Below the pieces are notes generated by a model. That model was not told the origin of the DNA, did no database searches, and saw nothing but the letters and a program-made list of their open reading frames with translations. The translations under genes and the position numbers were made by a program. This document shows, piece after piece, positions 10,987 through 22,959 of a stretch of 64,000 nt of DNA; positions within the stretch are counted from its first letter, which is position 1; each line of letters begins with the position of its first letter. The stretch comes from Dichomitus squalens LYAD-421 SS1. Lineage: Eukaryota > Basidiomycota > Agaricomycetes > Polyporales > Polyporaceae. The DNA lies in NCBI RefSeq assembly GCF_000275845.1, contig NW_006766941.1, positions 112,760 to 176,759 of the forward strand. Direction: 5' to 3'.

Positions 10987-12118
10987 CTACCGAGTAGTAG
11001 GGAGGGGCAACCTATCCAGCTTCGCGGTACCATCCCGGATCAACGCATCACTCACTAATTTGTCCTTGAGGTCGTATAACGTCTTGTAGAGAACTGCCAT
11101 GGATACTCCCTTCATGCCGGCAACCTTCCCGATCTGCTGGAAGTTCCTTGGGTGGCCCAACAGATGGCTCGCGAAGAAGATCGCGCCCCCAGCGATCGTC
11201 GGGGGAGATCGACTCGTTGGGGTCTCTAGCTCCCGCAACTTCACCACGACGTCCGTGCTGACAGAGACCACGCTTTGAGGAAGACCAAGATAATTGCAGT
11301 ACCGCACCAGAAGGTCCTGCGGTCCGCCTTCATAGGCGCCGCTCTCCTCATCATACCCGACCGTCGAGCCAGATCTCAAGTTGAACTTCTGCTCAAGCTC
11401 CCTATAGGCCCGTCCGATGTCCTGCTTGTCCACGGACGTCACCTGGCAGATCTCGATGAACGTACGCGGCACGCGTGCTTGCCTACAAGCGATGAAGAAG
11501 CAAGCGCCGAGCGTCGCTTCGTACTGTGCACGACTGCGCAGGCGACTAGGGCGGATATTCTCCTGGTCAATACGCCAGTAGAGCTGCTTCGTGATATCCA
11601 AGACTGTATTCGGAAGCTGAATCCGCGCACACATATCATCGATGTCACGGAAAGCCTGTCGTACGCGGCGCTCCGAAGGAGAAAGGTTCTCGGCCTGCCT
11701 CGCCACGCGGCGCAGGTCTTGGGATATACTTGAGCCACTATCAACGGAGATTGTGGTTGCGAGGTGTTCCAAGCCAACCCCAAGACGGTCCTGCACTTGT
11801 CCAACGCGGCAATGGGCATGAGTAGTTTCATCCGAGTGTGTCGAAGTGAATTCCTGAGCAGAAGTTTAGCGATCTTTGTGATCTGTTGAATTGCAAGACA
11901 CTCACGCGCCACTCGCTCCGGGTGTCAATGATTCTGTCGCTGAGAACCAGACCACAAGAGCCACAGACGAGATCCCCATCACGGAACTCCTCCACAATAT
12001 TCGGAGGGTACTCTTGGCAATCTCTGCAAATGAGACGGACAGCGAGATCCGGAGCGAAGGTAGTTTGACCGCTGTTTTGAACGGATTGCGCGAGAGGAAA
12101 TGGTTGGGCGTAAGACAT
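10987..12118 (-). CDS. SUA7: Transcription initiation factor TFIIB
   Basis: TFIIB bridges TBP-DNA and RNA polymerase II during promoter recognition and start-site choice. Two exons, 12118-11906 and 11853-10987, are joined by a 52-bp intron (11854-11905) and give 359 residues, the usual family length. The N-terminal zinc ribbon has CRDC and CGSC (Cys31, 34, 52, 55), followed by the B-reader start DTRSEWR. Two cyclin folds follow, about residues 120-215 ([45 protein letters not shown]) and 225-330 ([43 protein letters not shown]). The usual B-reader/linker motif DPSRVG is replaced by AHCRVG and the segment after SEWR is unusual. The next gene upstream on this strand is TFIIIC subunit Tfc4, whose stop is about 240 bases from this start. 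Confidence 0.93.
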
Positions 12119-12358
12119 GGTGTGGTATGAGGGGGTGATGTGATGATATTGAACGACGACCCTCAATGTGTTGAGACTTAAGTACATTCTGCTCTGAGTG
12201 GCGTGGGATATCGTCTGATAGGGAGCGACGGGCGCAGCAGGGCGTATTTTGCCCATCCACAAAGGAACCTCCGCTTTGGTGGAACAATCGGTTGTGCGTG
12301 CGGTGTTGTCATATACAGGAGAATGCAGCCAGAAAGTCTAAAGCGGTGGCGTGCGAAG

Positions 12359-15300
12359 CTATAGCGACAACCACCGTCGATATAAACCTTGGGCCAGCGG
12401 CGCAGCACCTGTGGAGACGTAGATGAGTGATAGATTGTAAGCGGCCTCACGGGCCAGCCCAACGTCCTGGAGAGCGAGAACAATCAAAACGGTTCGTCTG
12501 AGAACCTGGGGCGATTAGCACTTACTTCGCTGTTGAGCTTCGACCTCGCTTCTGCTGCCTGTAAAACACGCTCGTAGTGTCGGACTGCGAGAGAGTGCAG
12601 CCCTAGACGCGACGTCAGATAACCTCAGATATATAGATAACGAGACAACATACCCAGCTGTTGGAATACGCGACCGAAATTGTACTCCACCTCGTCCAGG
12701 CCCTCAGCCGTCTCTCCCCGTAATTCGCGATACTTGGTAAGGAAAGCCATTCCCTGCCATGGGTGTTATCGTCAGCAATGCTGGCGGGGTGACTGTGCCC
12801 AGACCCACCTGAGCTATGAGGTGGTGCCTGTTATCCGATTGTCGCTGCATCGCACGGCCGACGGACGCGATCGCCAACGACAAGCACACAAGAGGGTCGT
12901 CCGAGGTATGATCGTAAGCCTGGAGGAGATAGACTGTGGGCGCGTGAACAACAAATCATCTTCTACGCAGAAAGATGCTCACAAAGCGCGCTCTGGTAGC
13001 TCCTGGCTGCGAGCAAGATTTGCCCATATACCGCAACGTTGAGAGGGTTCGGTTTGGTAGGCAGTTTCGACCTCTCCAGTTCCGTCACCGCGGGAGGCTC
13101 GACGTCCTCGTCTTCGTCCGGGGCATCGTCAGGATCGGCCTTTCCCGCAGATCCCGACAGACCGTACCTGCGTTGGGTGGTGTTGAAGCGGAGAGCGTCC
13201 GGGTTGTTCACTGCGGCGTCTGCAAGGCGGGTTTCACGGAGCAGGTGCTTAGAGAGGGTGGAAACAAGGAACGCGTCCGTCGCACGAAGACCACTGCCGA
13301 GGGACGATACGAGGACTCGTATAGGCTCATTGTTGAACTGATGTGCGTTGATCAGCTTGCGCGCTTGTTCCACCACCGTCTGGAACTGGTCGGCATGGAT
13401 TGCACATGCTGTAGTGTGTGATTACTAAATACGCACAAGCTAGCGATATATGGATGCTTACTGATGATACCGAGGCGGATGGAGTCTTGGGATGATCGCG
13501 ATTGATACGCATTGGAGAATAGCAGGTGGCGCAGAACTTCGTTGCCCAGATCAAACTGTCCTCGTCGGGTAAGCAGGAAGGCATACTGCGATATCCCCTG
13601 CTGTCAGCAGAAGTAGCATATAGAGGGAAAGGGCGAACTCAACGTGCATAAACAACCGCGACCAGTCTTCAAAGGAGATCCCTCGGAAATTGTTCACGTT
13701 CTCGCTCTTAGCAGCCTTTCTTGCAAGCGTATCCCGACCTGACCCCGTTACCCTCAGTAGGTGAACCTCCCTCAAGGATGAGTGTCACGAACCAAGCTCA
13801 AGCTGCAAGCGTGAAGCCATACTATCCTCGCTCGCCTCCGTGGTCTGCTTCCTCGCGCTCCTTGGAAACATGCCCCTAAATCCGCGATGCCGGCTCGTCA
13901 AGAACAGCGCCCTCGTCTCTCTGAAACTCTCCACGAGCTTCTCCGCTTCCACGAGCCACTCCCTCATCGCCTCATCGTCGCCTGCGAGCATGCGTGGCCA
14001 CAGGTCTTGCACGCGGTGCCAGCTCTGCTGTGCCTCGCGCTCCTTCTTCGCCTCGAGCTCACGCAGCTGCGTGGGAGTGAGCTTACTCGCGGACTTGGCG
14101 GGCATACCCTTGCCTCTGGCCACGGAGCCGCGAGCCTTGCCTTCTTCAAAGAGGGAGGCGGAGGACGGGGCGGACGGGTCGAAGGTCCCTTCGCGCTGGC
14201 CTCCGCGGCGTTTTCGGGAGTCGATGACTGTGATTCAAACAAGGGTTAGCCAGTATGATGAGAGATACATACAGAAGACTGGTTTACCTTGCATAACTAG
14301 CTCAAGCGCCTTGCGTGGTTCGTTGAGGATCTCGAGAATCTCGGCAAGCTTCATCTTGGCGTCGTTGTTGGTCGGATCCGCTTGGATCACTGCGTACAGT
14401 GTCTAGCGATCGAGTTCTGAACAGATGTTGCGAACAGACACACTGACCATGCTCGTACACTTCCGCAGCCTCCTTCAAGTCTCCGACCATCCGCCGGCAG
14501 GCGGCAGCCTGCAGGAGCACGTACATACTACTAGTCTGTCAGTAATCCGACATCAGTGTTACCATAACGTCGAGCGACCGCGAAGGACACCTACTCCAGC
14601 GTCACCTCCGAGCATCTCGTATATGTGCCCAGCTTCAGAATACATTTCCCGCTCGAAGTACGCGTCTGCGATCTCGGAGAAGAGCGGCGCGTATTCGGCG
14701 ACATCCTGCCCCAGGATGACCTTGGCGTGCATCTGTACGCCGATGAGAGTTAAATCCAACCGATGTCCTACGAAGCAAGTTTACCTTCCCCTCCTCCATG
14801 TCCCCGCCCCGGATCCTCGCAATCGCCAACCTATGCCTCGCATTCACGTCCAGCGGATAATAGCCCGGCTGCATCTCGCCCTCGCCAGCCCGAGCCGCTC
14901 CGTCACCACTATCCGGCGGCACGTCGTACTCCCGATCATCCTCGCAGGCGTCCCAAAACTTCTGCCCGCCCCGCCCCTGCAGCCAGCGACATCCTCTCCT
15001 GATCGTCTCCACCGCCTTGCCATGATCGCCCAAGGTGTTGTACAAATCGGCGAGGACGAGAAGGTGCATGAGCCCGAACCCGCCCCCAGGGACTTCCGCC
15101 CCGGTCTCAGGGTCGACGCCGCGCCCGGCAGGGAAAGCGGACATGTAGTGCGCGAAGGCGTCCTGGAAGAGGGAGGCGCAGAGCGCGAGGTCAGAGAGCT
15201 CGATGAGGATGGGGCGCAGCTCGTCGAGCACGGGGAGGGAGTGCGGGAGGCGCTTGAGCATCGCCAGCAGCGTCGAGCGAGCCTGCATCGGGAATCGGAG

Positions 15301-16785
15301 GTCAGAACGGAAGAGGGGGACGGGGGTACTGTGAGGACCTACGGTCTTCATGTCGCCGAGCTCCTTCGCGAGGGACGCGCGGTCCCAGAGCGCGCTCACG
15401 TTCGTCGGGTCGAGGCTGCATATCTTCCCGTAACAGTACAGCGCCTGCTGGTTGTACCCCAAGTCCCTGTGTTCTCCAAGTCAGCGCCCCACGCGCCCTC
15501 ACATCGAAGCGAGGCGCCTCACCTTGACTGCCGCGCGAGGTCTGCCCACTCGTCGGCGTCGTGGTTGAGGTGCGCGGCCATTATGCGCAGCTGGAGCGCC
15601 TTCCCGCGCTCGCCCATGTCGCTGTAGCACTGCGCGAGCACGCTCCACGCGGGTGCGGCGCGCGGCTCGATGCGGATGACCTCCTGCATGATGCGGATTG
15701 TCTCGGGGAGGTTCGCGTCTACATAAGCTTGGTTTCCCTCGCCGACCAGGGCGCGCACTTGTTGCGATAGAACGGGGCCGCTGCGGCGGCCGCGCTAAGG
15801 GAAGGTCAGTTTAGGTTATTTGAGGAGGGGAAGAAGTCTTGGGGAGAGGTGCGTCTGGGGATAAGGTCGACACCGTACGACACACGGCGAGAAAACGATT
15901 CTACGCGCGTTCGCATGTCGCGGTGCATTACCGTAAACAGTGGATGTGGATGTCTCTCTGGTCTATACGCACAACTCCCTCATCTCACGTCGTTTCCACT
16001 TCGCCAAGAAGGAGCGTACAGAAAAGTCAGATCGCCGTTTTCCACATACGTAAGGACAAGGTCCGTCGAGATGCGAGTGAGGGGTCGCCTTCCCCATATC
16101 GTGCATCGCTCTAGGTGAAGCTTGCAACACCGTGCGCGGAGCACGTAAGCGGCCTAGCATCGTTCAAAAAATCACTTCTCCTGTATATGGACGCTACCGT
16201 CGCCAACTAGATCCGCTCTATATTGAAGACGAAAATCTGCATACACCCAAGGCTTTCTGAAGGAACCACCAAATATGGCCTGCGCACTAACACGCGGCTC
16301 CGGGTACACGGAGCGCAAGTATGCAGTTGGATGCGAACGCACCTTCTTCTTAGTCTTGCCTACTCCAGACGCCATGCGGAGGTCATCCTTGAACTCGGCC
16401 TCCCGCTCCTCAAGGTTGACGTCCCACATTCTGCTCAACATCCCAGAACTCTCACCGTCATCGGCTCCGCGTATGCTTTGAATTAGTCTGTCGAAGTCGC
16501 CTTCAATCGCGGCTTCGACCCGGGCATCTTCAGCGTCCGCTTCCGTCAGGAACTGCTGCGTGCTGGGCCCTTCCCCGCGGTCCGGGAAGCTGCTTGGCAC
16601 TGAGGCATTGTGATGCTCATCGTAGTCGTCTTCTTCGGAGCTTTCCGAATCGGATGTAGAGTAATACTCCTGAGATCCCTCTGCATCCTCGTCTGTGAAA
16701 ATGTTGTTAAGTGTCGTAGGAGAAAGGCGAGAATATATGCGAACGAACCAGAAGATGCCCAACCCGAAGGTGGGTTGTTATCCAT
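12359..16785 (-). CDS. TFC4: TFIIIC subunit Tfc4/Sfc4 (tau131-like, TPR)
   Basis: A TPR subunit of RNA polymerase III factor TFIIIC, which binds the A and B boxes of tRNA genes and recruits TFIIIB. Sixteen exons give 1,032 residues, close to the yeast protein: 16785-16749, 16692-16343, 15794-15523, 15466-15343, 15282-14785, 14732-14595, 14535-14448, 14389-14288, 14227-13793, 13738-13644, 13585-13462, 13408-12983, 12933-12809, 12753-12654, 12602-12526, 12466-12359. All phases close. The first 129 residues are acidic and disordered (SDSESSEEDDYDE). TPR arrays follow (VRALVGEGNQAYVDANLPET; LGYNQQALYCYGKICSLDPT; AEIADAYFEREMYSEAGHIY-like). Next come a charged spacer (LTPTQLRELEAKKERE), then VVEQARKLINAHQFNNEP and the family C-terminus, which ends GLYRRWLSL. 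Introns are 49-60 bp except intron 2 (15795-16342), which is 548 bp. Confidence 0.93.
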
Positions 16786-17267
16786 GATTCGGACTTGGGT
16801 TTCAAACAAGTAACGCAGATATGGAACTGGCACAGAAAGAGATGCGAAAAGTGATGAAGCTGACCAGAACGACTGCAGCACTGAACTACGTAAGACGCGA
16901 GAAGCAGAGGACGGCCCGGAAGCGCGAAGCCCGTTACGTCACGCACAACGTTCTGTGACAAGACTGTGACATATCGTGCTTCCTCTCGGCTAAGTTGCGG
17001 TTCATCCTCAACCGTCCCTGCCGTCGCCGCTGCCTGAGACATACCGGTCTTTCCACAGCGTGGTATGTGACTCATTCAGTACACGATTTTAATATTATAC
17101 ACTACACTATTATGACGTGAGTGTAAATCTACCTGTTCGCGAGGTCGGCGCTGCTCAGCAGTATTCTCTCCGCATAAATTTCCGCCACGAGCAGATGGAG
17201 AAGCTAGGGAATATCAAGATTTCGATAGGCTGCAGCAGTTGCGGATGCGTCTATGGCGAGTCCGTGC

Positions 17268-18561
17268 TACGTGTCTGTGTCTTGGGTGTCCACCCAAGTG
17301 CTTCCGTCTACTGATGTTTCTCTCTCATCTAGGAATGACGTCTTCTCAGGGCTGAAGGACTGGTCAGTCGGGACGTATAGGGCGCCGCGCAAGTCTTCGT
17401 CCCGGGGCGGGCCCCATATTGTGTCCAGTGGGAATCTTGGTATCTTTGCCTCAAACAACATAGCAACGAGACGTGTGCCTCCCGCTTGCTCGTGGAGGTC
17501 CTCGCTAGCGCCTGCATCAGGTCTTTCTGTTTCACATGTGCCCGAGGTCGTACATAGATGACGGCTCGTTGTGAACGAATTGTAGCTGGCTCGACGCTCT
17601 CGGCGGAGATATCGGTATGCGCCGATTGATGTGGAGTGGGTGATCCTTCTTGGCACAAGGAGCAACAGATGGCAGGGCAGGATGCGGCGGGTCATCCTCG
17701 CCGGTCGTCTGCGGAGACACCGCGGACCGGCTCGTCTTATGACTGCACATTGATGACAGCGATTTCGACGACGGACGAACACCGGAAGACTCTGGGTATG
17801 CTGATGACGTCGATTTTGGTCTAGCACGAACCGGCATCGATGTATCCGGGAATTGTAGGTCGAGGTTGGGGGAGACATCGTCCAGGAAAGCGAAATCCAT
17901 GTACTCTGTAGGATCAATGAGGTCGGGATCCCTGTCCGTGATTGACCTGTCTTGATCGCTACTGATGGACGCAGGTGTAGTCCACGTCTGTGGCGGAAGC
18001 AGGGAGAAGTAGAATCCAGTGAGTCATGAAATATGTCATGAAATAAGAGGTTGCTCACCAAGAAGTTCTTCACCTCGATGCTTTCTAGGCGCTCCTCATC
18101 GTCCGCGTGAGGCTCTTCAAAAGTCTTCAATCCAAAAGTGGAGGTGCCCCTTGCACGCTCCTCATTTTCGGCGACCTGTGGGGGCCAATAGAGAACGAAG
18201 GTGGATTCTGGGCGTGGTGGCCATGGCAGGCCCAGGTATGTGGCGGGCCGTAAGCGCGTGCTAAGTCCGGTATCGAAACAACCAAGTCCTAAGTGAGCCC
18301 CTGTTCATCCGTCTGAGTACTGAAGCAAGGTCTATTGATACTACGTGCTCACAGTCTCTGGTCGTGGTTGCGTGACTCACAGGGCATTGGCGTAATTCTG
18401 AGACCGGGCGGGTAGAAGGGTTGAGGACTGCGGATCCGAGGTATGTGGGCGTATTGTCCAAGGTCGGAGAGCATGGACGATGCACGAACTCGGAGACGGT
18501 AAGCAGGAAGGATTGTATGTTTGACGGCATACTGGTTGGCGCGGTATATATCGTGGGTCAC
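17268..18561 (-). pseudogene. Unknown gene, copy 2 of a duplicated pair, frame-disrupted
   Basis: Sister of the gene at 2247-3572, same strand, about 15 kb away. The first exon 18561-18381 (MTHDIYRANQYAVK, SMLSDLGQYAH) joins 18300-18059 (YLGLPWPPRPES, DDEERLESIEVKNFL) through an 80-bp intron. That exon joins 17987 onward (MDFAFLDDVSPNLD, QFPDTSMPV) through a 71-bp intron (17988-18058). The first exon is open here, whereas it is interrupted in copy 1. Conversely the 3' part is broken here: the frame stops at 17532, while the conserved block WGPPRDEDLRGALYVPTDQ continues in another frame down to about 17330. So each copy is damaged in a different place. No domain is recognised. It could be a live gene with an unseen extra intron near 17540. 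Confidence 0.5.
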
Positions 18562-19012
18562 TGTTAGGGTACCTGAGTCGATACCCGCGTCGCAGCAGGA
18601 TATGTAGGGATGGGATGTGGTTGTGAGTGTGGATGGACAGGCAGCTCTACGTGCTCCAACGCGCGCGTTGTCGTGGCAATGAGCATGGGATCCATCTGAG
18701 GTGGTGATGTTGGATAAGCGAGTAGTTGAATATCAATGCGGTGCGTTCGGAATGTTTATGTGCACGTTTGACCTGCCGGTGCTCACAGAATTCAACTTCG
18801 GGATCTGGGGGTGGATGCGCTGCGGTACAGATGAATACTGGGATTTGTATGTTGGGGCTTTGCCCACTCGAACCGATGCTTCGATGTCTACGGCTATGGC
18901 GAGTGCCAGCTGAGGGCTGAGAATAGGTCTTTCCACCGCGGCCACACGGGAATTCCCACGGAAAGTGGTTCTCGTTCAATTGGACCTAGTGATATCTCGT
19001 GTGAGTGAACAG
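18562..19012. other. Intergenic, nothing recognised
   Basis: Short frames only. No RNA gene or repeat was seen. Confidence 0.4.
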
Positions 19013-20227
19013 CTACTCATGTCGGCGACTATACTGAACGATCAGTACAGTCATAAGGCCAAAGGTATGACATGCGTACCAGATCAAACATCTTTGTCGC
19101 TCTGCTGACCCATGAACCGCGTGCTCAGAAGGACCCTCAAAGAGCGCGCACTCCTTCCGATCGTGCTGAATATGCTCTTCTTCCGGGTCTTGGAAGTTGC
19201 ACAAGCTTTGCCGGTCAGTTGCATTCTCTCCATGCGAGACCATGAATCGGACGTCTGTAGTCGACGCGCTATTAGTTCCCAGAAGCCCACCGTGGGGCCT
19301 TGATGGGCGTTCGGACGTCAGAGCGTGGCCGCGGTGGCAATGTCCACCGCTGGAAGGCGCCGTCCAACTCGCAGTATGAAGAGCTCGCGGTCCCTGCGGC
19401 CTCTCAAGCCTCCAATCCGACTTTGTTCCCAATCTGTGCGCAGAAAACCTCTTGATATCGTGTAACTCTGTGATAGGACTCGGCGATCGCCTTGCTTCGC
19501 TACAGGCCTCCGCACGCCCGGGATAGAAATCCGATTGGATTCCTTGCGGCGGAAGAGGAACCGCCCCAGTGAGGTCTTGTGTGAGCACAGTGTCATCCTC
19601 GTCACTGATACTCGAAACCGTAGGAGAAGAGGCCGTGGAATGCGACGGAGACGACGTATGGCTTGTAAGCGATGACGCTCCGGTATCCGCGGAGAACGGT
19701 GTGGCTGTCGACTGGACGACCGATGTCGCCGACGGGGGCTCTGGTAGCTGTTTGAAAGAACGAGAACGATACGTGGGAAGGACCAGGCCGTTGTCGTCAA
19801 ACCCCGTCATTGAAGAACCCGAGTATATCGATGAAGACCACGGCTCTCTCCAAGGCTCTGAGCTAGGCGAGTATGGCCGTGGCGGAGGAGGCGGAGCGGG
19901 CCAAGATACCATGGACTGATGTCTACGTGTATCCGAGTCGCGTAACGGGTTCTTGCCCCCTTCTTCAGGGTCGGGCCTCTGCCTTATCCTCAATTTTTCT
20001 TCGTGCCAGGCTTCGCAATTCTCCAGCAACCACAGTGCCCTAGACTGTTGTCCGCGGGAGACCGCGAAAGGCGATGGTGTCGTCAGGCTATACCAGCAGC
20101 CCGCAGCGAGCGAAACGCGCTTGCTTTCCGCGCACCTCAATCGATTCAAAACGCTGCGGAAGCGTGCATTGACTGTCTCTGGTCCAAGAGATGAGGGAGG
20201 CTCAAATTCCCTCCGGTAAGTACTCAT
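19013..20227 (-). CDS. Unknown Ser/Pro-rich protein
   Basis: A long open frame, 404 codons from ATG at 20227 (MSTYRREFEPPSSLG). Residues 15-90 look structured (ETVNARFRSVLNRLRCAE, RALWLLENCEAWHEEKLRIR). A Pro-rich patch follows (WPAPPPPPRPYSPSSEPW), then a Ser/Thr-rich disordered region and a hydrophobic C-terminus (WYACHTFGLMTVLIVQYS) that might be a membrane anchor. No family recognised. A second start model is attractive: ATG at 20277 (MHGAIIF) followed by a donor GTGAGT at 20255 and an acceptor CAG near 20180, which joins in frame to ETVNARFR and would make the ATG at 20227 intronic. The structured block is the same in both models. Confidence 0.6.
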   Translation of the reverse strand: MSTYRREFEPPSSLGPETVNARFRSVLNRLRCAESKRVSLAAGCWYSLTTPSPFAVSRGQQSRALWLLENCEAWHEEKLRIRQRPDPEEGGKNPLRDSDTRRHQSMVSWPAPPPPPRPYSPSSEPWREPWSSSIYSGSSMTGFDDNGLVLPTYRSRSFKQLPEPPSATSVVQSTATPFSADTGASSLTSHTSSPSHSTASSPTVSSISDEDDTVLTQDLTGAVPLPPQGIQSDFYPGRAEACSEARRSPSPITELHDIKRFSAHRLGTKSDWRLERPQGPRALHTASWTAPSSGGHCHRGHALTSERPSRPHGGLLGTNSASTTDVRFMVSHGENATDRQSLCNFQDPEEEHIQHDRKECALFEGPSEHAVHGSAERQRCLIWYACHTFGLMTVLIVQYSRRHE

Positions 20228-20277
20228 GAGCCCTGACGAACCACGGAACACTCACCAAAGATGATAGCCCCGTGCAT

Positions 20278-22242
20278 GGTCCCTTAGGTGTGAGGGATTC
20301 ATTCGCGTAAGCTACTGCCGTGTTCTGAGGTCTTCTCGTTGCACTGCGGGACTGAGCGACTGTTAGAGGCACTACATTAGTCGGTCACGATGGTCGGTAG
20401 AGAATAGGGTAACACACCGTTGTGGGTGTTCTTCCCCATCGCAGCTGATTGCCAGTGCGGCTGAGGCGAAAGACGCGGGTACTGTGCTCCTTCGAAGAGA
20501 GAAATGTTGAACTCTTCCGAGAGTCAATTAGCACAGTCAAGAGGTAAGGAGCTCGAGGTGGGGGCCTTGCGCGCTTCTTGTCGTTGGACGCTAGAGCTTA
20601 TATGTGTAGCTCACACGGGCGCGCATTGGCATGCTTTGTCTTCTTGTAGGCTCGGGTCCGGACGCTATCTATCTTCTTATGTCTTCTTTGCCATGTTTAC
20701 GATCTCAATCTCATCAGATCTGTACGCTTTCCTGACTTGGGTTGAGACACAACAAGGGGCCTATTGCGGGTCCATAGCGTAGCTCTCTTTCACAAGGTAC
20801 ACGTCATCGTCTTTGGCGGTATACATATTCAACGATGAAAATCACCATTGTTGGAAAAGGTTGACATTCATTGCCACGAAAACAGCCCCGGCCAGTCCTA
20901 TGGTCTAGAAATACATGGACCGGACTATGACAATGTCCGCTGATCAGATTTCTTACAAAGTCTTGCCCTCTTTGCTTCACAACCTCCGATCACCCTTTCT
21001 ACATCGGCTGCGTAGATACCAAGGATATCTAGCAACTTTTCACTATCTTTCAATCTTTGGAATGTATAGTTGGTGCTTGGGTTCAACGTCCAACCCTAGC
21101 CCATGCCCGGGACGGCCCGGGCACTATGACTGATGGGATGCGATACAGACAATCAAGTATTTTCCTTGTACCACTTAATGTCCCAGCTCCAATCACTTTT
21201 ACTCATTACCAGTCAGCGTTCTGTGCCTGTCGCGAGCTTTCAGGCCGGGTACCGAGGCGTGGCAGCCAACGTAATGATATCACGTGACCGCGTCCCCAGC
21301 CGCACACCGCACATTGAATAAAATCAGCATGTAACACAGTTTTATCAAACCTCCAAAATGGGGTTAGAATGGGATGCCTACCTAGGTAATTATCCTACAG
21401 TGGCTCTGATTACGATGGGGTCGCGATGGGACGCGATATGCCACAGGTCGATGTCCCCGGTGTTTGTTTCCCTTATATCTGCCTGTACGTCTACTATGTA
21501 GTTTTACCCACCACTTGAAATCGTTTGGAGATGATGTGCATGTCCGGGACCTTTTGATGCGAGGGAGTGCCACTCTACTTTAAGCTCACTCAGTGAATCC
21601 TGCTTTGGTCTTCTGGTGGCGCAGAAGTATGGACGCATCAAGAATGCGACGATTTTTTCTGCTATGCTTCGATTTGTGGAAGTGGCTTTGGACGGCACGA
21701 ACCGATCTACCAAGAGCTCGCTGTTAGTCCACCGTTGTGCAACAGGCTGACGGAAGAAGGGCGATGCAAAGTTCAACGGATGTGAATAAACAATTGGTTC
21801 ATTCCTCGGGAGGGAATATAATGCCGCTGTAGTTACGGTCTGGCGGGGACCACAGTCGCTGTCAAAGCGAAGGCTAAGCGCTGCTTGAGCCATTGAGAAA
21901 TTGGGAATACATTCTGTAGAAAACTGGGTATTTAAGCAAGCTCCGTCGCTTAGTGGAGAGATCTCGTCAAGCCCATCACTCTAAAGCGTACATGTCTCTG
22001 TTGCGGGGAGGTACAAATGGCGAGCGCACTCATGTGCCTTTTGACCTGTATCGACGCTCTCTGGCACTGCATATCCACCACCCCTACGTCCACGTCTTCA
22101 CTGCCAATATCCCCTCTTTCACACTTCAGAGAATATGACTCACGTATACGTTCCACGTACGTGGCGTAAATCTTGCTATAAAATCACCACATACTCACCC
22201 GTTGCTCCTCTTGCAGTCGCCCATCCCGAACCCAGGAAGGCT
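20278..22242. other. Long stretch without a confident gene
   Basis: No recognisable domain. A minus-strand frame of 129 codons at 21504-21893 (starting MAQAALSLRFDSDCG) is the longest candidate. It has no family resemblance and no supporting splice sites, so I do not call it. 22157-22216 looks like a leader intron (GTACGT to TTGCAG) of the next gene. Confidence 0.4.
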
Positions 22243-22959
22243 ATGGGTCCAATCCCCCAGGGTTTCCTCTGGACGGAAGAAGACGAGAATAGCGAACTGC
22301 AGAAGGCGATTTCACAAGCGGCGCAGGTGAGTGACCCGTAACGTCGAAGCATTCATTGGGACGTCGGTACTCATGCTGTTGGTCACCAGCCCCCGCGGAT
22401 CCCTATCATGCCAGCCGTGATAGAGCAGCAGAAGAGAGTCTTCGAGTATCGCCTCCACATGGCACAACATCGATCGGCCCTTGAGAACTCTTCTGACGTC
22501 TCGTCGGTAAACGCTCAACCACAATTGGCGAGCCCACCAGAGACGACGACGGCTCCACAATCCTTCGAGGGAGTACCGCATGTGGTCGTGCCTCAGCAAC
22601 CGCACCACGTCTGGAACTCTGTGGTCGGCAACAGCCCTCACCCGCAAGACCTACCTGCGGCATTGCTCAGCTCGCCACTGTCTGCGACGTCGGAGCTACA
22701 TCCCTGGGGAGGACAAGGAGCATGGCGCACACCGACGCCCCCCCGGGCTGACGGTCAGTGCGTCGTCCCATACGCCACTCGTCTTGCGCCATCGCTTGCG
22801 CTTGTGCCGGACCTTCAGGCCTATGAGACGTCGGAGAGGGTGAGGTCCGACGTTGGCTGGGGTACCGATCGGCCGGAGGCCCCCCAGGAACCGTGGCCTA
22901 AGTCGGGAACCTCGACTAGGACGCCGACGGCTTCCGCAACGCACGTCCCACACTGCTAG
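22243..22959 (+). CDS. Unknown Pro/Gln-rich protein
   Basis: Two exons, 22243-22326 and 22390-22959, joined in phase 0 by a 63-bp GT-AG intron (22327-22389), give 217 residues. The N-terminus (MGPIPQGFLWTEEDENSELQ) and the segment after the intron (EQQKRVFEYRLHMAQHRSAL) should be helical and coiled-coil-like. The remaining two thirds is Pro/Gln/Ser-rich and disordered, with no signal peptide or membrane span. A splice acceptor CTTGCAG at 22210-22216 just before the ATG suggests a leader intron. No family was recognised. The layout, a short helix plus a disordered tail, would suit a transcriptional or signalling accessory protein, but that is only a guess. Confidence 0.55.

Noticed and set aside
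17267..18130. Single 287-codon minus-strand frame across the duplicated unknown gene
   Set aside because: It reads through the conserved 71-bp intron into a frame not conserved with the sister copy; the spliced frame (MDFAFLDD...) is the one that is conserved.
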